From Arthrobacter_E sp044748305 (GTDB lineage: Bacteria > Actinomycetota > Actinomycetes > Actinomycetales > Micrococcaceae): a DNA stretch of 64,000 nt. Within the stretch, counting starts at the first letter, position 1. Each line of letters starts with the position of its first letter. Below, in pieces: positions 45,557 to 53,613 of the stretch. The stretch covers positions 1-64,000 of the forward strand of contig NZ_JBIVFT010000007.1 in NCBI RefSeq assembly GCF_044748305.1, given 5' to 3'. The position numbers and the translations under genes are program-made. A model generated the notes under the pieces. That model worked only from the letters and a program-made list of their open reading frames with translations, had not been told where the DNA came from and did not search any database.

Positions 45557-46852
45557 ATGTCCACCGAGACCTCAGATCCCGCGGAGGCTTCCGTGGGCCC
45601 CGCAGCCAGTCCCTTCGTCGGTGATGCCATCATCGGGCGACCGCAGCGCTGGTACTTCCTTCCGGCCCTGGTACTCGCCTGGTTCGGTGGCGGGATCACG
45701 AATGGCGCAATCGTCGGGGCCTCTTTGCCGAAGCTGCTCGCGCTGATTGACGAAGGAGCGAAAGAGGCGAATCTTGCGATCATCTCGATGGTCGGGGGCG
45801 TCGTCATCCTGGTGACGACGCCGTTGTTCGGAAGACTCAGTGACCGCACGAGGGCACGCATGGGAATGCGCAAGCCCTGGTACCTCGGCGGCATCGTCAC
45901 GGGGACACTCGGCTGCGTCGTCATGGCGGTGTCGGCGAATATCCCGGTCCTGGCGTTGGGGTGGGTCATCGTGCAGCTCGGCTACGGAGCCGTCGCAATG
46001 GCGAACCACACCTTGCTCGCCGACCAGGTGCCCGGGCGTATCCGGGCCCGGGTTTCGGCCGCCGTCGGCGTGTCATCCGGCATCGCGACGGTGGCGGCGA
46101 GTGCGATCGTCGCCGCGCTTCCCATCGAGCAGAGCTGGACGTGGTTCGTCGTGCCCGCGGCGATCGGCCTGGTGACCGTCCTCCCGGTCACGGTCGCGTA
46201 TCAGGATGCCGTGCGGAGTGCGCCGGCTCCGCGACTCGGCGGCAGGGACATCCTGTCGACCTATTGGATCAGTCCCCGCGCTCATCCGGACTTCGCGTGG
46301 GCCTGGGTGAGCCGTTTCTTCATGACGATGTCGATCTTCACCATCGCCCTGTTCCTCTTCTACCTGATCATGGACACGCTGCACTTGTCGGCGGCGGAGG
46401 TCGGCGGGGTGCAGACGGCGGCGCTGTCCTTCTTCTTCCTTGGAAACATCGTCGCGACAGTCTTCTTCGGCTGGCTCAGTGATCGGCTGGGCCGGCGGAA
46501 GATCATCATCTGGGTCTCCGGGCTGGCATCGGCCGGGGGAGTGGTCGCGCTCATGTTCAGCGCCGACACGACTGGGTTCTTCGTTGCCATGATCATCCTG
46601 GGCTTCGCCGGAGGCGCCTACTCCGCCGTCGACGTCGCGCTCATGACCGAGGTGCTTCCGAGCCGCGACGATGCCGGAAAGGACCTCGGCATCGTGGCCC
46701 TCTCCTACTTGCTGCCGCAGATCATCTCCCCTCTCATCGGCGCGGGCCTCGTCACGCTCGGTGGAGGGTCCTATGGTCCGCTCTATGTGTTCTCGATGAT
46801 CTGCTCGGCGGTCGCCGGTCTCACGATCATCCCGGTGCGCGGCGTGCGGTGA
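45557..46852 (+). CDS. Major facilitator superfamily transporter
   Basis: About 431 residues with 12 predicted membrane helices. The MFS loop 2-3 motif is clear (GRLSDRTRARMGMRKPW), as is its second-half copy (GWLSDRLGRRKIIIW). The sequence resembles the sugar/glycoside-type MFS group (GPH or SLC45-like) in the way two symmetric halves are arranged. ATG 45557 has AAGAAGGA upstream. It is last in the esterase operon and presumably imports the esterase substrate. Confidence 0.9.
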   Translation: MSTETSDPAEASVGPAASPFVGDAIIGRPQRWYFLPALVLAWFGGGITNGAIVGASLPKLLALIDEGAKEANLAIISMVGGVVILVTTPLFGRLSDRTRARMGMRKPWYLGGIVTGTLGCVVMAVSANIPVLALGWVIVQLGYGAVAMANHTLLADQVPGRIRARVSAAVGVSSGIATVAASAIVAALPIEQSWTWFVVPAAIGLVTVLPVTVAYQDAVRSAPAPRLGGRDILSTYWISPRAHPDFAWAWVSRFFMTMSIFTIALFLFYLIMDTLHLSAAEVGGVQTAALSFFFLGNIVATVFFGWLSDRLGRRKIIIWVSGLASAGGVVALMFSADTTGFFVAMIILGFAGGAYSAVDVALMTEVLPSRDDAGKDLGIVALSYLLPQIISPLIGAGLVTLGGGSYGPLYVFSMICSAVAGLTIIPVRGVR

Positions 46853-46889
46853 GCGTCCAGGCCGACGTCGGCCAGTCTGTGGTGTGAGA

Positions 46890-46951
46890 TCTGCGCCCTG
46901 TTGTGTTTCCGGCGCCCCAATTGGGGCGCCGGAAACACAACAGGGCGCAGA
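46890..46951. repeat. 62-bp perfect palindrome with no loop, family B copy 2
   Basis: 31-bp arms 46890-46920 and 46921-46951 meet at CCCCAATTGGGG. The outer part is TCTGCGCCCTGTTGTG. It lies between the MFS gene and the ArsR-type gene, both on the plus strand, so it may end the esterase operon. Perfect loop-free palindromes of this size are unstable in many hosts, which makes its persistence notable. Confidence 0.93.
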
Positions 46952-47014
46952 AATGTGGGTGGGCTCGAGGAGACCTCTTGACGCCCATCGCTCCACGCGA
47001 TAACGTACAACCAA

Positions 47015-47371
47015 ATGGTTGTAGATCAGCTCCGAAGCCCGGACCCGGAAGAACTCGACAGACTCTTCCAGGCGCTCGCAGACGCCACCCGGCGTGACAT
47101 TCTCACGCAGGTGTCCCTGGCGGAACGCTCCGTGTCTGCGCTCGCCGCCCTCTATGCCATGAGTTTCGCCGCGGTTCAGAAACACGTCGCCGTGCTGGAG
47201 CGTGCGGGGCTCGTCCGGAAAGACAAGCGGGGGAGGGAGCAAGTGGTCAGCGCCAATCATGAGCGTCTCGCCCTGGCTCGCCAGGTGCTGGACCGCTACG
47301 AGAACCTCTGGCGGGAACGATCCCTTCGGATGGATCAGATCCTCGCCGAAACGCCACAGGAAACCACGTAG
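47015..47371 (+). CDS. ArsR-family regulator
   Basis: 118 residues, nearly all winged helix: LFQALADATRRDILTQVSLAERSVSALAALYAMSFAAVQKHVAVLERAGLVRKDKRGREQ. No metal-binding Cys cluster. It is of the type paired with SRPBCC proteins; such a gene follows 17 bp downstream. It probably controls itself and that partner. Confidence 0.92.
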   Translation: MVVDQLRSPDPEELDRLFQALADATRRDILTQVSLAERSVSALAALYAMSFAAVQKHVAVLERAGLVRKDKRGREQVVSANHERLALARQVLDRYENLWRERSLRMDQILAETPQETT

Positions 47372-47388
47372 GACAGGAAGGGAATGAC

Positions 47389-47874
47389 ATGACAGTCGTC
47401 AGCTCGGTCAAGGACTTCGAAGCCCTGACCCTCACCATCGTCAACGAATTCGACGCGAGTGTGGATCGCGTCTGGCAGCTCTGGGAGGACCCTCGCCAGC
47501 TTGAGCGCTGGTGGGGACCGCCTACCTGGCCGGCCACGTTCACCGAGTTCGAATTCACCGCAGGCGGCAGCGCCAAGTATCACATGACCGGACCGGAGGG
47601 GGACAAGGCTCACGGCTGGTGGAAGTTCCTGGCCATCGGGCGTCCCACGAGCCTGGAGATCCAGGACGGCTTCGCCGATGAGAACGGTGAACCGGACCAG
47701 AGCATGGCCTCCGGGACCATGCGGGTCTCCATCGAGGACCTCGGTGGACGCACGCGTATGACCATCGCCTCCCATAACGACACCGTCGAACAGCTCCAGC
47801 AGCTGATCGACATGGGCATGGAGGAAGGCATGAAGGAGGCCCTGGGACAGATCGACGCCATTCTGGCGGAGTGA
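47389..47874 (+). CDS. SRPBCC (AHSA1/START-like) protein
   Basis: 161 residues with the AHSA1 pattern: IVNEFDASVDRVWQLWEDPRQLERWWGPPTWPATFTEFEFTAGG at the start and RVSIEDLGGRTRMTIASHND plus a long C-terminal helix (MEEGMKEALGQIDAIL). The fold makes a hydrophobic ligand cavity. The ligand is unknown. It is co-transcribed with the ArsR-type gene upstream; AGGAAGGG precedes ATG 47389. Confidence 0.9.
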   Translation: MTVVSSVKDFEALTLTIVNEFDASVDRVWQLWEDPRQLERWWGPPTWPATFTEFEFTAGGSAKYHMTGPEGDKAHGWWKFLAIGRPTSLEIQDGFADENGEPDQSMASGTMRVSIEDLGGRTRMTIASHNDTVEQLQQLIDMGMEEGMKEALGQIDAILAE

Positions 47875-47927
47875 GCACTCACCCCGCGCGCCTTCAGGCG
47901 CACACGTCCTCAGACGCACACGCACGA

Positions 47928-48006
47928 CGACGGCGCGTGGCCGGCTGCTCCTCGGATGTCTCCACGATGAGACGTTCGGTTCGGCGCCGCAGGCCACGCG
48001 CCGTCG
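47928..48006. terminator. Inverted repeat between convergent genes
   Basis: 15-bp perfect arms (CGACGGCGCGTGGCC at 47928-47942, complement at 47992-48006) with a 49-nt loop, between the SRPBCC gene and the convergent ATPase gene. The left arm shares ACGACGACGGCGCGTGGCC with the hairpin at 50823. Confidence 0.6.
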
Positions 48007-48025
48007 GCATGCTTGGATCGCGGGC

Positions 48026-48748
48026 TCAGAGGTGGCGAAGATAGCGCTGCGGCTCGTTCAGGAAGCTCTTCCAGTTCCGCACCAGATCCAGATCGTCCCA
48101 CGACTCCTGCCGCAGGCCCCAGGGACCCACTTCATAGATGGTCGCCCCGGGCAGTGCGGCCAGCAACGGCGAGTGAGTCGAGAGGATCACCTGCGAGTCG
48201 CCGTTGCTCAGGAGGTCTTTCAGGATGCCCAGCAGTGCCATGCATCCGGACAGCGACAGTGCGGACTCGGGTTCGTCCAGGATCCACAGCCCGGCTCCGC
48301 GGAAGCGCTCTTCGGCCAGGGCGAGAAAGGACTCTCCGTGGGAGAGATCGTGAAAGCGGGGTTCCGCTCCGCCCAGCCGTGGGTTCCGTTCCAGGTAGGT
48401 GAAGAATCCGTGCATGGCCTCGGCCCGCAGGAAGTAGCCGCGCCGGGTGGTTCCGGCATTGCGGATCAGCCGCAAGTGCTGATTCAGTGGCGACTCGGAT
48501 GCTCGGGTTGAGTGCTGCGCCCCGGTGGAGCCGCCCTCGGGATTGAATCCGTAACTCAGTGCGATGGCCTCCACGAGCGTGGACTTCCCGGTCCCGTTGT
48601 CCCCGACGAAGACGGTCGCCGGGCCGAGGTCCAGGCCGGAGTTCAACAGCTGGGCGACCGCAGGCAGGGTGGCGGGCCATTCGCCCCGCGGCGCAGGGTG
48701 ATCCGGTTCCTGCTCGACGCGTCGGATGGGGTACTCGGCCCAGTGCAT
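48026..48748 (-). CDS. Single-domain ABC-type AAA ATPase
   Basis: 240 residues. Walker A is GDNGTGKS (49-56), the signature-like segment DLSHGESFLALAEERF and Walker B LWILDEPESALS are clear, and the H-loop is ILSTHSPLLAALPGATI. It belongs to the small SMC/RecF-related ATPases found alone in many Actinobacteria. It has no coiled coil and no adjacent nuclease or toxin gene, so there is no good evidence that it is part of a defence system. Substrate unknown. Confidence 0.88.
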   Translation of the reverse strand: MHWAEYPIRRVEQEPDHPAPRGEWPATLPAVAQLLNSGLDLGPATVFVGDNGTGKSTLVEAIALSYGFNPEGGSTGAQHSTRASESPLNQHLRLIRNAGTTRRGYFLRAEAMHGFFTYLERNPRLGGAEPRFHDLSHGESFLALAEERFRGAGLWILDEPESALSLSGCMALLGILKDLLSNGDSQVILSTHSPLLAALPGATIYEVGPWGLRQESWDDLDLVRNWKSFLNEPQRYLRHL

Positions 48749-48805
48749 GCGTTCAGGCTAGCCGAGGCCTCTGACACCTTGTCCGCGCGCCGCTAGCCTT
48801 GGCTC

Positions 48806-49228
48806 ATGATCTCCAAGCGGTTGAAGGGCGCGGCGCTTTTCTGGATAGCACTGTTGTGCTATCTAATATCCGTGCCGTGGCTGGCCCGCGATGAGGCGCT
48901 GGAGTTCCCGCCGTTTCTCCTGTCCATCGTGGCCGGCGCGATGCTCGGTCTCTGGAGCACGGGGAGGATTCAACGACTTCGCTCCCTCGGAGCCAGGCTG
49001 GCCGTCCGGGCGGGGTGCATCGCCGTGTGTCTGCTGCCCAGCATGAACCTGAAGCCGATCTTCCAGCTCGTTCCCGAGGGGCTCGCCGCGGGCACGGTGC
49101 TGTTCGTGTCCATGGCGTTGCTGCCGTGCATGGCGCTCACAGGCGCGGCCCTGATGGCGGAAGTCGTGAATCTTCCCGGGATGCGGAAGAAAGATACAGG
49201 GCCGGGATCAGCCCGGCGGAAGTCCTGA
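48806..49228 (+). CDS. Small membrane protein of unknown function
   Basis: 140 residues with about four hydrophobic segments (AALFWIALLCYLISVPWLA, FPPFLLSIVAGAMLGLW, AVRAGCIAVCLLP, LAAGTVLFVSMALLPCMALTGAAL) and a basic C-terminus. I recognise no family. It diverges from the ATPase gene. ATG 48806 has no strong ribosome site. Confidence 0.65.
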   Translation: MISKRLKGAALFWIALLCYLISVPWLARDEALEFPPFLLSIVAGAMLGLWSTGRIQRLRSLGARLAVRAGCIAVCLLPSMNLKPIFQLVPEGLAAGTVLFVSMALLPCMALTGAALMAEVVNLPGMRKKDTGPGSARRKS

Positions 49229-49427
49229 CCGTCGGTCACCGGGCTTCGGACAGAGACTCCGAGGCGCCGTGAACCGGATATCGGGATGAACAATGTGCCC
49301 GGGAATATCACCCGTCCTTCATCGTTTACCTCTTGTGCGCGTGCGGGGGGCGTGCAGAATGACAGGACGGTGCGCGCGGGGACGTGCCCTCATCCAGCCT
49401 CAGACCGAAACCGGCAGGAGCATCGAC

Positions 49428-50816
49428 ATGACCACAGCATCATCGGCGGGAGCCGTCCCGGGGAACAGTACGATCCCGGAGGGCGGCCTGCGCCGTTCGC
49501 TGGGACTGAAGCAGCTCGTCGGCAACGGGCTGGTGTTCATCGGACCGGCTGCGCCGGTCGGCATCTTCGGACCGATCTACGCGAAGAGCGGAGGCGCGGT
49601 CGTCACGGTGTACATCGTGGCCACCGTGATCATGGCACTGACCGCTCTCTCGTACGCGCAGATGTCCCGGGTCGTCCCGGCGGCCGGCTCGGTCTACTCC
49701 TATGCGAGCGCAGGCATCGGCAGAGGTACGGGATTCGTGGCTGGATGGATGGTCCTGCTGGACTACCTCCTCATTCCCAGCGTGGCCTTCCTCTTCACCG
49801 GACTGGCCATGCACTCCTTCCTTCCCGCAGTGCCGGCGTGGATCTTCACCGCTCTTGCGGTCATCCTCACCACGGGTCTGAATCTCGCAGGCGGCAAGAG
49901 CCTGGCACGCGCCGCCATGGCGGTGGTCATCGCCGAGGTCGCTGTACTCGCCGTCGTGCTGATCGGAGTGATCGCGGCGCTGGCGGCGCACGGGGCTCAG
50001 CAGGCTCCGCTCGCTCCGGTGATCGGAGTGGATGGGTTCTCCGTGGCGGCCGTCCTGGGCGCCGTGTCCATCGCGGCCATGGCATTCCTGGGGTTCGATG
50101 CGATCGCGACCTTCGCGGAGGAATCCTCCGGGAGCAGCCGGATGATCGGCAAGGCGATGCTGGCCTGCCTGGTGATCGCAGGGGTGCTCTTCCTCTTCCA
50201 GAGTTACCTCGTCGAGCTGATCACGGTCCCCAGCCCGGCCCAGCTCGCCTCAGATCCCGAGGCCCAGGGGACCGCGTTCTATGACGCCGTCCGGTCCCAG
50301 GTGGCACCATGGCTGGCCACCCTGCTCGGCATCGCCAAGGCGCTGGGCGCGAGCTTCGCCGGCATGATGGGACTTGCCGCCGGCAGTCGCGTGGTGATGA
50401 CGATGGCGCGTGAGCGCCGGCTCCCGGCTGTGTTCGGCAAGGTCAACCGGAACGGATCTTCACCGGCTCTCGCGACCATACTGGTCACGGTGGTCACCCT
50501 CGGGCTGGCGGTCTGGGCCGCCGCGGAACCGGACGGGCTTGATCTGCTCTCCTCGACCGTGTCCATCGGTGCCATGAGTGCCTTCGTCCTCCTGCACGCT
50601 TCCGTGGTGGGTTACTTCATCCTCAGGAGACGCAGTCACAACTACCTGCTGCATCTCGCCGTGCCTGTGGTCGCGGTGCTCTTCTTCCTGGTGGTGATCG
50701 CTTTCGCGAATGCCAGCGCCCTGATCGTCGGGGCACTCTGGTTGCTGGCCGGCCTGATCGTCGCCGTCGTGCAGCAGGTGCGAAGCCGAGGGGTTCGTGA
50801 GCGGGAGGCCTCCTGA
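49428..50816 (+). CDS. APC-family amino-acid permease (2)
   Basis: About 462 residues with some 12 membrane helices and the APC start LGLKQLVGNGLVFIGPAAPVGIFGPIYAKSGG. The conserved TM6-8 stretch AFLGFDAIATFAEESSGSSRMIGKA is present. GGCAGGAG lies 7 nt before ATG 49428. It is monocistronic, ending at the hairpin 50823. Substrate unknown. It is only distantly similar to the permease at 459-2000. Confidence 0.9.
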   Translation: MTTASSAGAVPGNSTIPEGGLRRSLGLKQLVGNGLVFIGPAAPVGIFGPIYAKSGGAVVTVYIVATVIMALTALSYAQMSRVVPAAGSVYSYASAGIGRGTGFVAGWMVLLDYLLIPSVAFLFTGLAMHSFLPAVPAWIFTALAVILTTGLNLAGGKSLARAAMAVVIAEVAVLAVVLIGVIAALAAHGAQQAPLAPVIGVDGFSVAAVLGAVSIAAMAFLGFDAIATFAEESSGSSRMIGKAMLACLVIAGVLFLFQSYLVELITVPSPAQLASDPEAQGTAFYDAVRSQVAPWLATLLGIAKALGASFAGMMGLAAGSRVVMTMARERRLPAVFGKVNRNGSSPALATILVTVVTLGLAVWAAAEPDGLDLLSSTVSIGAMSAFVLLHASVVGYFILRRRSHNYLLHLAVPVVAVLFFLVVIAFANASALIVGALWLLAGLIVAVVQQVRSRGVREREAS

Positions 50817-50822
50817 ACGATC

Positions 50823-50879
50823 GCAGAACGACGACGGCGCGTGGCCCTTCCGGAGGGTTGCGCGCCGTCGTCGTTCTGC
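50823..50879 (+). terminator. Hairpin terminator after the permease
   Basis: 19-bp perfect stem (GCAGAACGACGACGGCGCG at 50823-50841, complement at 50861-50879), 19-nt loop, 6 bp after the stop. No U-run. It shares the ACGACGACGGCGCGTGGCC stretch with the repeat at 47928. Confidence 0.7.
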
Positions 50880-50956
50880 AGGACGAAGCGCCCGCAGCGC
50901 GAGTGGGGACGACACGGGTGAGGACAGGGCAAGGAATTCCGAAGTACCGTAGAGGC

Positions 50957-51556
50957 ATGCCTCGTGATGCACGCCACTCTGCGCTGGAGGCCCGTCTGGA
51001 ACGGGCGGCCTCGTTGCGGGCCGGTTCGGGCGGTCCCGAACTGACGGAGGAGGAGCTGGCCCACGAAGCGGAGCAGGAAGCGCTGCGCGAGAAGCGGGCT
51101 CAACTGGACACCGCAGCCCGTGCCGACTATCTGGTCCGGGAAGCCATGGCGCAGGGGAAGTTCGATGAGCTTCAGTACGCGGGCAAGCAGGTTCCTGGGC
51201 TGGACGGCGGTTACGATCCCGATTGGTGGCTCAAGGGTCTCATTCAGCGGGAGAACCTCAGCGGTCTCGGCCCGGAGGCGATCCTGTTGCGTACTGCGGA
51301 CAAGGAACTGGAGCAGACGCTGGATGCCCTCCCGGGAGAGCGTCAGGTCCGGGAAGCGTTGGAGGAGTTCAACAGGCGAGTGGTGAATGCCCGTCGCCAA
51401 TTGCAAGGAGGCCCTCCGGTGGTCACTCCGACGCGAGATGTCGAGGAAGAGGTGGCGCGGTGGCGGGACCGGCGTGCAGCGGTGGTTTCCGAGGAGGAAT
51501 CGCCGGCGCCTGAGCCCCGTCGAGGATGGTGGCGGAAGATCGTCAACGGGTCCTGA
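50957..51556 (+). CDS. DUF1992 (DnaJ-subfamily-C28-like) protein
   Basis: About 199 residues. The DUF1992 core is plain: DYLVREAMAQGKFDELQYAGKQVPGLDGGYDPDWWLKGLIQRENLSG. No J domain is attached. The N-terminus is a charged helical stretch and the C-terminus ends PRRGWWRKIVNGS. The function of this family in bacteria is not known. ATG 50957 is preceded by AGAGG. Confidence 0.88.
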   Translation: MPRDARHSALEARLERAASLRAGSGGPELTEEELAHEAEQEALREKRAQLDTAARADYLVREAMAQGKFDELQYAGKQVPGLDGGYDPDWWLKGLIQRENLSGLGPEAILLRTADKELEQTLDALPGERQVREALEEFNRRVVNARRQLQGGPPVVTPTRDVEEEVARWRDRRAAVVSEEESPAPEPRRGWWRKIVNGS

Positions 51557-51579
51557 CCGTTCCGCTCAGGCCGCGAGGT

Positions 51580-52470
51580 TCAGATCACGAGGTTGAGCGG
51601 CGTCGCGGCAGTTCCGATCCGGACCTCTTGTCCCCACATCAGATGCAGGCGGTCGTTCTCCATGCCGTCTCCGAAGGCCACCAGCCGATCCGAGGCGATG
51701 GTGACGCTGAGTTCCTCGCCCGGCTGAAGGACTCCTTCGGTCAGGCCGACCCCGGTGGCCGGGGACGGCCAGGCCTCGCGGGCGAACCAGCTGAGATGGG
51801 GTTCCGTCGGCCCCGGCAGCAGTCGCCCGCCGCGTTCAAGAGCGATGGAGGCGCACCATCCGGTGGAGCCGGTTCCGGTGGCGACGATCAGGCCGGAGGA
51901 GGAATGATTCTCCTCCGCCCCCTGGGGCGTTCTGACCCGATATCGTGCCGACTGATGTGACGGGTGCCCGATGAACACCTCGTTCAATGCGGAGAGTTCC
52001 TGGCCGTCGTCGGTCCGCGCGGTGACCATCGTCCGCCGTTCCAGCGGCAGGACCGCCGGGTCGTGGCAGACCTTCAGCCGCTCGGAGGCCTCCGAGGGAG
52101 TCATCCGGACCAGTGTTCCCGGGTTGCGGAAAGGTTCCGGGTTCACTCCGATGACGGGCTGACCCTGAAGATACTTCGCGGCGTTGGCCACGAGTCCGTC
52201 CTGGCCCACCACCACGAGGATGTCCTCGGGGGCGAGCAGGAAACTGCTGAGGTCCTCGCGCTCCACTTCTCCAAGACGCCAGCCAGGCGGGAGCGCTGCG
52301 CGGACCTGTGCCTGGGCCGCGCCTTGAGCCTCATGGGACTCCTCGGGCCCCGAGAGATCCCGGCCGCGGGTCTTGAGGAAGAACTCCACTTGTCCACGTG
52401 TTCCGTGACGGTTCAGGAGCTCCTCGAGCTCTGTGCGCCGGTGGACGATGACGAGCCGTGGGGTGGGCAT
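51580..52470 (-). CDS. NAD-kinase-like protein with altered GGDG motif
   Basis: 296 residues of the NAD/diacylglycerol-kinase fold. The usual GGDGT appears as GQDGL (residues 89-93, with catalytic-type Asp91 kept). The second conserved block is SALNEVFIGHPSHQSARYRV, and GLIVATGTGSTGW completes the site. The changes suggest a paralogue with a different substrate or a regulatory role; the housekeeping NAD kinase should be elsewhere. It lies 47 bp after the stomatin-like gene on the same strand, and both diverge from a NrtR-like Nudix regulator. This links the cluster to pyridine-nucleotide control by context. Confidence 0.8.
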   Translation of the reverse strand: MPTPRLVIVHRRTELEELLNRHGTRGQVEFFLKTRGRDLSGPEESHEAQGAAQAQVRAALPPGWRLGEVEREDLSSFLLAPEDILVVVGQDGLVANAAKYLQGQPVIGVNPEPFRNPGTLVRMTPSEASERLKVCHDPAVLPLERRTMVTARTDDGQELSALNEVFIGHPSHQSARYRVRTPQGAEENHSSSGLIVATGTGSTGWCASIALERGGRLLPGPTEPHLSWFAREAWPSPATGVGLTEGVLQPGEELSVTIASDRLVAFGDGMENDRLHLMWGQEVRIGTAATPLNLVI

Positions 52471-52517
52471 GATGCTCCTCCTTCAGGGAGATGGGGTCGG
52501 GGTGTCCGGGCGATTGC

Positions 52518-53513
52518 TCATGGGCGGGTGGTGAGGGCGGCGAGTGCCCCGCTGAGCATGTCCGGGGTGATCGTCAGGTTCCGGACCTCCGGCAGGTGCG
52601 CTGCGGCTTCGCGGAGTGCCAGGGCCAACAGCGTGGCCTGGTCCATCGTGCGGTACACCTCCATCGTCGCTGCTTCCCGGGCCGCCTCGGCCTCGCCGAG
52701 GCTCCTGATCTTCTCCGCTTCGGCCCCGGCCGTGATCTTCACGCGTTCCGCCGCCGCCCGCGCATCCACCTCGGCGGCGCCGGCGCGCTCCTGTGCCTCA
52801 CGCCGGGTGTTCGCGCCTTCCTGGGCCACGAGTGTCTCACGCCGGGTGGCCAGTTCGATCTGATTGGCCAACTCATTCTCGGCGATGGCCCGTTCCCGTT
52901 CCACGGCCAAGGCACGCCTTTCGAAAGTGGCCCGGTCCGCTTCGGCTTGCAGTTGTTCCCGGATGGGTGTCTGGAGCGCGCGTTCCATGTCCGTGTCGGG
53001 ACGGACGGCCAGGACCTGGACCCCCAGGACGGTGATGCCGGTGGCGTTCAGCCGGGGGTCCCGGGTCAGATTCTCGCCGAGGACGGTGCGGAGCTCGGCG
53101 ACGCCCTGCGCAAGGATGTCGTGGAGACCCAGACGGCTGAGCTGATCGATCGCTGCTGCCTGGCAGAGCTGGCCGATGATGGTCTCGACCTGGCGTGCGC
53201 CCGTGGCCGGTGCCTCCTGGGCGGCCTTGAGGCTGAAATCGAGCCGCTGGCTCACGGCCACCGGATCGGAGAAACGGTAGGTCACGTTTGCCTGAACGCT
53301 CACATCCTGGTGATCCAGGGTCACGGCGTGGAAGAGGACCGGAAGTTCACGATCGTCCACGGGTACTTCACTCAGCACCGAATCGACGGGCCGGTACCAG
53401 AATGCCTGCCCCACGCCATGATGCCGGACACTGCCCTTGCGCAGGTGCACCACATATCCGGTGGGGCTGCCGAGGAAGTGGTTGATCCAGGGGAATCGCT
53501 TGATGGTGGTCAT
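52518..53513 (-). CDS. SPFH/band-7 (stomatin-like) protein
   Basis: 331 residues. Band-7 core: VDDRELPVLFHAVTLDHQDVSVQANVTYRFSDPVAV and ITVLGVQVLAVRPDTDMERALQTP, followed by a long Ala/Glu/Arg-rich coiled-coil (EQLQAEADRATFERRALAVERERAIAENELANQ and on). There is no N-terminal membrane anchor, unlike classic stomatins, so membrane association would be by the flat SPFH face or by partners. It is first gene of the operon with the NAD-kinase-like gene, under the operator at 53526. Confidence 0.88.
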   Translation of the reverse strand: MTTIKRFPWINHFLGSPTGYVVHLRKGSVRHHGVGQAFWYRPVDSVLSEVPVDDRELPVLFHAVTLDHQDVSVQANVTYRFSDPVAVSQRLDFSLKAAQEAPATGARQVETIIGQLCQAAAIDQLSRLGLHDILAQGVAELRTVLGENLTRDPRLNATGITVLGVQVLAVRPDTDMERALQTPIREQLQAEADRATFERRALAVERERAIAENELANQIELATRRETLVAQEGANTRREAQERAGAAEVDARAAAERVKITAGAEAEKIRSLGEAEAAREAATMEVYRTMDQATLLALALREAAAHLPEVRNLTITPDMLSGALAALTTRP

Positions 53514-53525
53514 GATGTTCTCCTT

Positions 53526-53558
53526 CTCTATTTATCGTCAATGTGACGATAAATAGAG
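53526..53558. promoter_or_regulatory. Operator 1 between SPFH and Nudix regulator genes
   Basis: Perfect 15-bp inverted repeat: CTCTATTTATCGTCA, spacer ATG, then its complement. It lies 12 bp upstream of the SPFH start, a place to block that promoter or act on its message. Its GTCA-N3-TGAC core is shared with operator 2 and fits NrtR-family sites. Confidence 0.75.
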
Positions 53559-53575
53559 ATTAGAGCTTCTCCGGC

Positions 53576-53600
53576 ATTAATGTCAATATGACGATAAATG
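53576..53600. promoter_or_regulatory. Operator 2 upstream of the Nudix regulator
   Basis: GTCA-ATA-TGAC (53582-53592) continued by GATAAAT on the right, a half-degenerate copy of operator 1. It lies just upstream of the Nudix gene start, so it could mediate autoregulation. Confidence 0.6.
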
Positions 53601-53613
53601 GTAGGATCGAGTC

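Noticed and set aside
48026..49228. AAA ATPase and membrane protein as a two-gene defence system
   Set aside because: The genes are divergent, neither has a toxin or nuclease domain, and nothing nearby suggests defence.
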